From Lachnoclostridium sp. UBA6475 (lineage in GTDB: Bacteria > Bacillota > Clostridia > Lachnospirales > Lachnospiraceae): a stretch of 16,760 nucleotides of DNA. Within the stretch, counting starts at the first letter, position 1. The number at the start of each line of letters is the position of its first letter. Shown here one piece after another: positions 13,499-16,760 of the stretch. The position numbers and the translations under genes were made by a program. The notes under the pieces are model-generated. The model did not search any database. It was not told the DNA's origin and was given only the letters and a program-made list of their open reading frames with translations. The stretch lies in the NCBI GenBank assembly GCA_002435545.1, contig DJNB01000218.1, positions 302 through 17,061 of the forward strand, given 5' to 3'.

Positions 13499-14104
13499 TT
13501 GAATAAAGAGGATATTATAAAAAAAATAATTGAAGATAACGGTGGTATTGCAAGCACTTCAGATTTTGCGGCAAAGGGGATAAATAAATATGAGGTTGCG
13601 GCTTTTTGTAAAGATGGTGTTATTGAAAGAATTCGCAGAGGATTTTATCAGCTTCCACATAGCAATAACATAATAGAAGAACAGCTGATACATGAGCTGC
13701 TGCCGCAGGGGATAATTTGTGTAGAGTCCGCTTTGTTTTATTATGGATATAGTGATTTTTCTCCTCGGAAATGGTCAATTGCTGTGCCTAGAACAGCAAC
13801 TCGTACCGTAAAGAACATGGAAGAAATTCCGATGAAGGCTTATTATATTCAAAAGCCATTTTTAGATATAGGTAAGTCTGCAGGAAATTTTAACGGCGTG
13901 ATATTATCTGTATATGACCGTGAGCGGACAATATGCGATTGCTTTAAATACCGTACAAAACTCGACAATGAAATATTTAATAAAGCAGTCAATGCGTATG
14001 CTGCGGATGAAAAAAAGAATCTTGCAAATTTGTCTAAATATGCAAAGGAAATGAAACTATATACAAAGCTTATGAATGTAATGGAGGTGCTGCTTAATGA
14101 CTGA
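13499..14104 (+). CDS. abiEi: AbiEi family type IV antitoxin / autorepressor
   Basis: A 201-residue protein of the AbiEi type, the antitoxin of a type IV pair in which antitoxin and toxin do not bind each other. Residues 1-50 form a winged helix (DIIKKIIEDNGGIASTSDF, then GVIERIRRGFYQLP), the part that binds DNA. The rest resembles the C-terminal antitoxin domain, with ICVESALFYYGYSD, WSIAVPR and VYDRERTICDCFKYR. The start is a TTG at 13499 with only a weak site (AAAGTTGGTG) upstream; weak translation would be unusual for an antitoxin, and the start is less certain than the family. The gene is AT-rich with many ATA codons, unlike the ribosomal genes before it. It overlaps the toxin gene by 8 bp. 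Confidence 0.88.
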   Translation: MNKEDIIKKIIEDNGGIASTSDFAAKGINKYEVAAFCKDGVIERIRRGFYQLPHSNNIIEEQLIHELLPQGIICVESALFYYGYSDFSPRKWSIAVPRTATRTVKNMEEIPMKAYYIQKPFLDIGKSAGNFNGVILSVYDRERTICDCFKYRTKLDNEIFNKAVNAYAADEKKNLANLSKYAKEMKLYTKLMNVMEVLLND

Positions 14105-14993
14105 TATGGCTGCATCCGTACTTGCGCGGCTCAAAAACAAATCAAAAGAAAGTGGAAGAAGTTATCAGCTTTGTCTGCAGCTTTTTTGCCAGGAAGAGTT
14201 TCTACGTCGCTTGGAAAAGTCCGAGTATGCTGAAAATTTTGTGTTAAAAGGGGGATTATTTCTTTATTCCCTTACAGAATTTGACAGCCGGGTAACGGTA
14301 GATGTGGATTTTTTACTCCGGCAGATTCCCAATACGCCGGAACAATTAAAGAGTATCATTGAGAAAATTATAACGGTTCAGACGAACAATGATTTTGTAA
14401 CTTTTGAGATAAAAGATGTTGCACCAATTGCTGTGGCGAAAAAGTATGCAGGTATCGGAGCGTCAATGGTTGCATGTATTAAAAATACCCGCACACCGTT
14501 TGGTATTGATTTTGGGGTTGGCGATGTTATTGTGCCAAATCAGGTAAAAAGGGAGATTCCCACTCAACTTGACGATTTTGATGCGCCCATAGTTAATACG
14601 TATTCCATCGAAACAACGGTTGCAGAGAAAATAGATGCAATCCTTAGTTTGATGGAATTTTCCAGCCGTATGAAAGACTATTATGATATATATTATCTGG
14701 CCAATAAATTTAATTTTGACGGTTCGGTGTTGACGGAAGCGCTTAAAAAAACTTTTGACAACCGTGAACATAATTTTACAGTAGAGCAGTTTGATCAGGT
14801 TATGGGCTTTGATAACGATATAGCAATGCAGAAGAAGTGGAAAGCGTTTATCCGTAAAATTGACACGAAAACAGATGATTTTGGTACGGTGTTGAATACA
14901 ATAAAAGTTTTTCTGAAAAAACCATTTATAGCGGTAGTTAGCGGCGGAAAATTTGATAAAAAATGGTCTGTTGTCAGTGGTGAGTGGAAATAA
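14097..14993 (+). CDS. abiEii: AbiEii/AbiGii family nucleotidyltransferase toxin
   Basis: A 298-residue toxin of the DUF1814/AbiEii family, nucleotidyltransferase-like enzymes; characterised relatives transfer nucleotides onto tRNA and stop growth, some of them giving phage abortive infection. The four family motifs are present: LKGGLFLYSL (50-59), VDVDFLL with Asp69 and Asp71 as likely metal ligands, VAEKIDAIL with Lys178, and RMKDYYDIYYL (191-201). Thus the enzyme looks catalytically intact. GGAGG (14083-14087) lies 9 bp before the ATG, which overlaps the antitoxin's stop region (ATGACTGA), so translation is coupled. The last 20 residues (VVSGGKFDKKWSVVSGEWK) look repetitive and unlike the family core; they may be an added tail. 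Target RNA and any phage defence role are unknown here. Confidence 0.92.
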   Translation: MTDMAASVLARLKNKSKESGRSYQLCLQLFCQEEFLRRLEKSEYAENFVLKGGLFLYSLTEFDSRVTVDVDFLLRQIPNTPEQLKSIIEKIITVQTNNDFVTFEIKDVAPIAVAKKYAGIGASMVACIKNTRTPFGIDFGVGDVIVPNQVKREIPTQLDDFDAPIVNTYSIETTVAEKIDAILSLMEFSSRMKDYYDIYYLANKFNFDGSVLTEALKKTFDNREHNFTVEQFDQVMGFDNDIAMQKKWKAFIRKIDTKTDDFGTVLNTIKVFLKKPFIAVVSGGKFDKKWSVVSGEWK

Positions 14994-15049
14994 TAGGAAA
15001 GAAAAATAAAGATAACATAATCAGAATAAAAATCCCCCTTTATGCATAG

Positions 15050-15069
15050 TTTTTAGAAAAGCCTAAAAA
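15050..15069 (+). promoter_or_regulatory. AT-rich hairpin before the gene at 15081
   Basis: TTTTTAG (15050-15056) and CTAAAAA (15063-15069) are perfect 7-bp inverted repeats around a 6-nt loop. The right arm overlaps the A-rich beginning of the ribosome binding site AAAAAAGGAG. It could weaken translation or simply be AT-rich chance structure. I see no convincing promoter in this 87-bp gap. Confidence 0.35.
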
Positions 15070-15080
15070 AGGAGAACTTC

Positions 15081-16031
15081 GTGAGTTATTTCCGTAAAAT
15101 GATATATTTACAGGAAGAAGGACAAGAACGCGGAGGATATATCAAAGCGTCCGGAAAACGGGAATGGATCCGGCTGGAAATCCATTTAAAAAACGCAAAA
15201 AAATGGGAAAATCTTCCAGTCACCATTGTCCTGAATGGACAAGATGGAGCATACAATCAACTGGCAGGAGTGGTTTCCGGCGAAGAAATTACGAGGCTGG
15301 AATCCAAAACAGAGGAAAAAGATGAAGTGATCGGGATCTGGATCGGAGAAAGCGGCAAACCACAGATGGGAGAGGGACAGCCGCCGGCTGTGGAACCGGA
15401 GTCTTCTGCGGTGGAAGAAAAAACGGAAGAAGACGTTGTCGCGGAAGAATCTGTGGTGGAGGAAGAAAAAACAGCGGAAGAGGCTGTGGCGGCAGAAACG
15501 GAAGAACCACAAGTAGAGGAAGAACCGGAATTTATCGAAGTAGAGATGGAAGAAGAACATGATTGGAAGTATGAATGTGATAAACTCTTTTCCACTCATA
15601 CGGCAATGTATCCATTTTCGGATGATGAGGTGGATCAATGTGTTCAGATCGGGACAGAAGATTTTGGAGAATTCCCACAAAGGTATTGGACGTTGGCGGA
15701 AAATCCGTTTTTGAAGCAGGGATTTTACAATTTTGGGCACTTGCTTTTTGCTCGGATTGGCGACCGCGTGTTTGTCGGTGTGCCGGGAAGATACCATAAA
15801 CGCGATGCTTATCTTGGCAGAACGTATGGGTTTTCGTATTTTAAAAGTGTGCATAAGAGCAAGTTAAAAATGGGAGATTTTGGATATTGGATGATGGAAG
15901 TGCATCCACAGCCTTTGCAGGCAATGCAGGGAGGCTGGGAAGCTGCTTCTGATATTAAAGAGAAATCGAGTAGGTCCGGATCCAATATCCCACTTGAAGG
16001 AGATACGCAAGCATCTGTGGACCGGCCATAA
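15081..16031 (+). CDS. Uncharacterised protein with acidic linker (DUF6128-like C-terminal domain)
   Basis: A 316-residue soluble protein without signal peptide or membrane span. Residues 1-95 are a compact domain (SYFRKMIYLQEE, GYIKASGKREWIRLEIHLKN, VTIVLNGQDGAYNQLAG). Residues 100-160 are a low-complexity linker very rich in Glu with Ala/Val. Residues about 165-272 form a second domain with YPFSDDEVDQCVQIGTEDFGEFP, WTLAENPFLKQGFYNFGHLL, GVPGRYHKRDAYLG and DFGYW. I recall this layout from Lachnospiraceae proteins assigned to DUF6128; the name could not be checked and no function is known to me. The start is a GTG with AAAGGAG 6 bp upstream. The last 25 residues lie opposite the 3' end of asnB, and homologues probably end soon after DFGYW, so the tail may be an extension caused by a lost stop codon. 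Confidence 0.8.
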   Translation: MSYFRKMIYLQEEGQERGGYIKASGKREWIRLEIHLKNAKKWENLPVTIVLNGQDGAYNQLAGVVSGEEITRLESKTEEKDEVIGIWIGESGKPQMGEGQPPAVEPESSAVEEKTEEDVVAEESVVEEEKTAEEAVAAETEEPQVEEEPEFIEVEMEEEHDWKYECDKLFSTHTAMYPFSDDEVDQCVQIGTEDFGEFPQRYWTLAENPFLKQGFYNFGHLLFARIGDRVFVGVPGRYHKRDAYLGRTYGFSYFKSVHKSKLKMGDFGYWMMEVHPQPLQAMQGGWEAASDIKEKSSRSGSNIPLEGDTQASVDRP

Positions 16032-16760
16032 GCTGACCATACCACGGCTTTCCGTAATCGCTGGGGGTATTTAGAAAATGATCCAGTTTTTTCGGATCTA
16101 CGATGCCGGTCAGAGGCGAATTTACCGCGTGAACCATTTCGTAGAGACGTTCTGCAAGCAGGGTTTCATAGGCCGGATCATAGGTTTTAGGATAAGGACT
16201 CTTTTTCCGGTTTAATACAGCGGCGGGCAGAAGTCCTTTTCCTGCGTCGATCAAAAGACTCTTTGTCTGGCCGTTGTGGCATTTCATATCCCACGGGATG
16301 TTATAGACATACTGTAAAATGCGGTGGTCGGCAAATGGTACACGGGCTTCCAGACCGGAGTACATACTCGTGCGGTCCATGCGGTTCAGGAGAGTCATCA
16401 TAAACCACCGGATATTGAGCCATGAGATTTCGCGCCGTCTCGCCTCTTTTTCGGAATCTTCCGCGAGGCGCGGGGTGCAGGAAAGTGTGGCTTCATAGGC
16501 TTCTTTGGCATAATCTTCCATATTCAGGGAAGCAGAGAACTCATCGTGAAGCAGGACTCTTCTTGCGTCGAAATCATACGACCACGGAAACATGTTTTTT
16601 TGCCAAAGTTCTTCTTTGTGAAACCACGGATAACCGCCAAAAATCTCGTCTGCACATTCGCCGGTCAAAGCGACGCGGTGTGTCCGGGAAACCTGCTCAC
16701 AAAAGTAGAGCATAGAGGATTCGACATCTCCCATACACGGGAAATCACGGGCATCAACCG
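15955..16760 (-). CDS. asnB: Asparagine synthetase (glutamine-hydrolysing), C-terminal part
   Basis: Makes asparagine from aspartate, ATP and glutamine-derived ammonia. About 268 codons of the synthetase domain are present; the frame is open through the right edge, so the N-terminal glutaminase domain and the start are missing. Recognised by RDFPCMGDVESSMLYFCEQ at the edge, LTGECADEIFGGYPWF, the segment MDRTSMYSGLEARVPFADHR, and the end YLLQVGYWIRTYSISL. The internal Met at 16734 is not the start. The C-terminus has normal family character, so the stop at 15955 seems genuine, even though it lies 77 bp inside the convergent gene at 15081-16031. No terminator lies between the two genes. Confidence 0.95.
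   Translation of the reverse strand, partial: VDARDFPCMGDVESSMLYFCEQVSRTHRVALTGECADEIFGGYPWFHKEELWQKNMFPWSYDFDARRVLLHDEFSASLNMEDYAKEAYEATLSCTPRLAEDSEKEARRREISWLNIRWFMMTLLNRMDRTSMYSGLEARVPFADHRILQYVYNIPWDMKCHNGQTKSLLIDAGKGLLPAAVLNRKKSPYPKTYDPAYETLLAERLYEMVHAVNSPLTGIVDPKKLDHFLNTPSDYGKPWYGQLMAGPQMLAYLLQVGYWIRTYSISL

Noticed and set aside
13499..14993. Larger defence island around AbiE
   Set aside because: Only the two AbiE genes are recognisable; flanking genes are ribosomal, or of unknown and asparagine synthetase type.
15186..15854. 222-codon open frame on the - strand opposite the acidic-linker gene
   Set aside because: The Phe/Leu/Arg-rich product is the mirror of Glu-rich codons (GAA/GAG read as TTC/CTC); nothing else supports it.

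Overview
The window looks like a chromosomal segment of a Gram-positive anaerobe of the Clostridia, most likely Lachnospiraceae. This rests on the Bacillota-type ribosomal cluster with an L10 leader, strong AGGAGG ribosome binding sites, a BspA-like leucine-rich-repeat surface protein, an Rpn-type nuclease gene, and a protein with an acidic linker of a type I associate with Lachnospiraceae. The genus cannot be fixed from the sequence alone. All genes run on the + strand except the asparagine synthetase at the right edge.

Left part (1-5574): the 3' end of tyrS is followed after 24 bp by a two-gene amino acid ABC importer, a substrate-binding/permease fusion plus an ATPase, closed by a good terminator. 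A consensus promoter then drives a secreted 763-residue BspA-like leucine-rich-repeat protein.

Middle part (5575-9719): a 55-nt hairpin with a sigma-A promoter embedded in it precedes a solitary Rpn/PD-(D/E)XK nuclease gene that has its own terminator. Next is a three-gene envelope module: a PadR-family repressor, a five-TM protein with an extracellular DUF4097-like DAGN-repeat domain, and a four-TM LiaF-like protein. Its strong promoter is covered by an array of CGTA-containing repeats that look like the repressor's operator.

Ribosomal part (9720-13320): rpmG-secE-nusG-rplK-rplA, then a second promoter with an L10-type attenuator leader and rplJ-rplL, ending in a 13-bp-stem terminator. In many Bacillota rpoB-rpoC come next or nearly next. 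Here that place is taken by an AT-richer type IV toxin-antitoxin pair of the AbiE family (13499-14993), with an imperfect inverted repeat whose left arm covers the promoter's -10 box.

Right edge (15081-16760): an uncharacterised 316-residue protein with an acidic linker converges on the partial asparagine synthetase (asnB, - strand), and their coding sequences overlap by 77 bp.

There is no gene-free stretch over 300 bp; the longest gaps (12053-12310 and 13243-13498) hold the regulatory elements described. I saw no rRNA, tRNA, CRISPR array or complete insertion sequence. Parts most worth a second look are the PadR/DUF4097/LiaF-like module with its operator array, the AbiE pair behind rplL, and the promoter-bearing hairpin before the Rpn gene.
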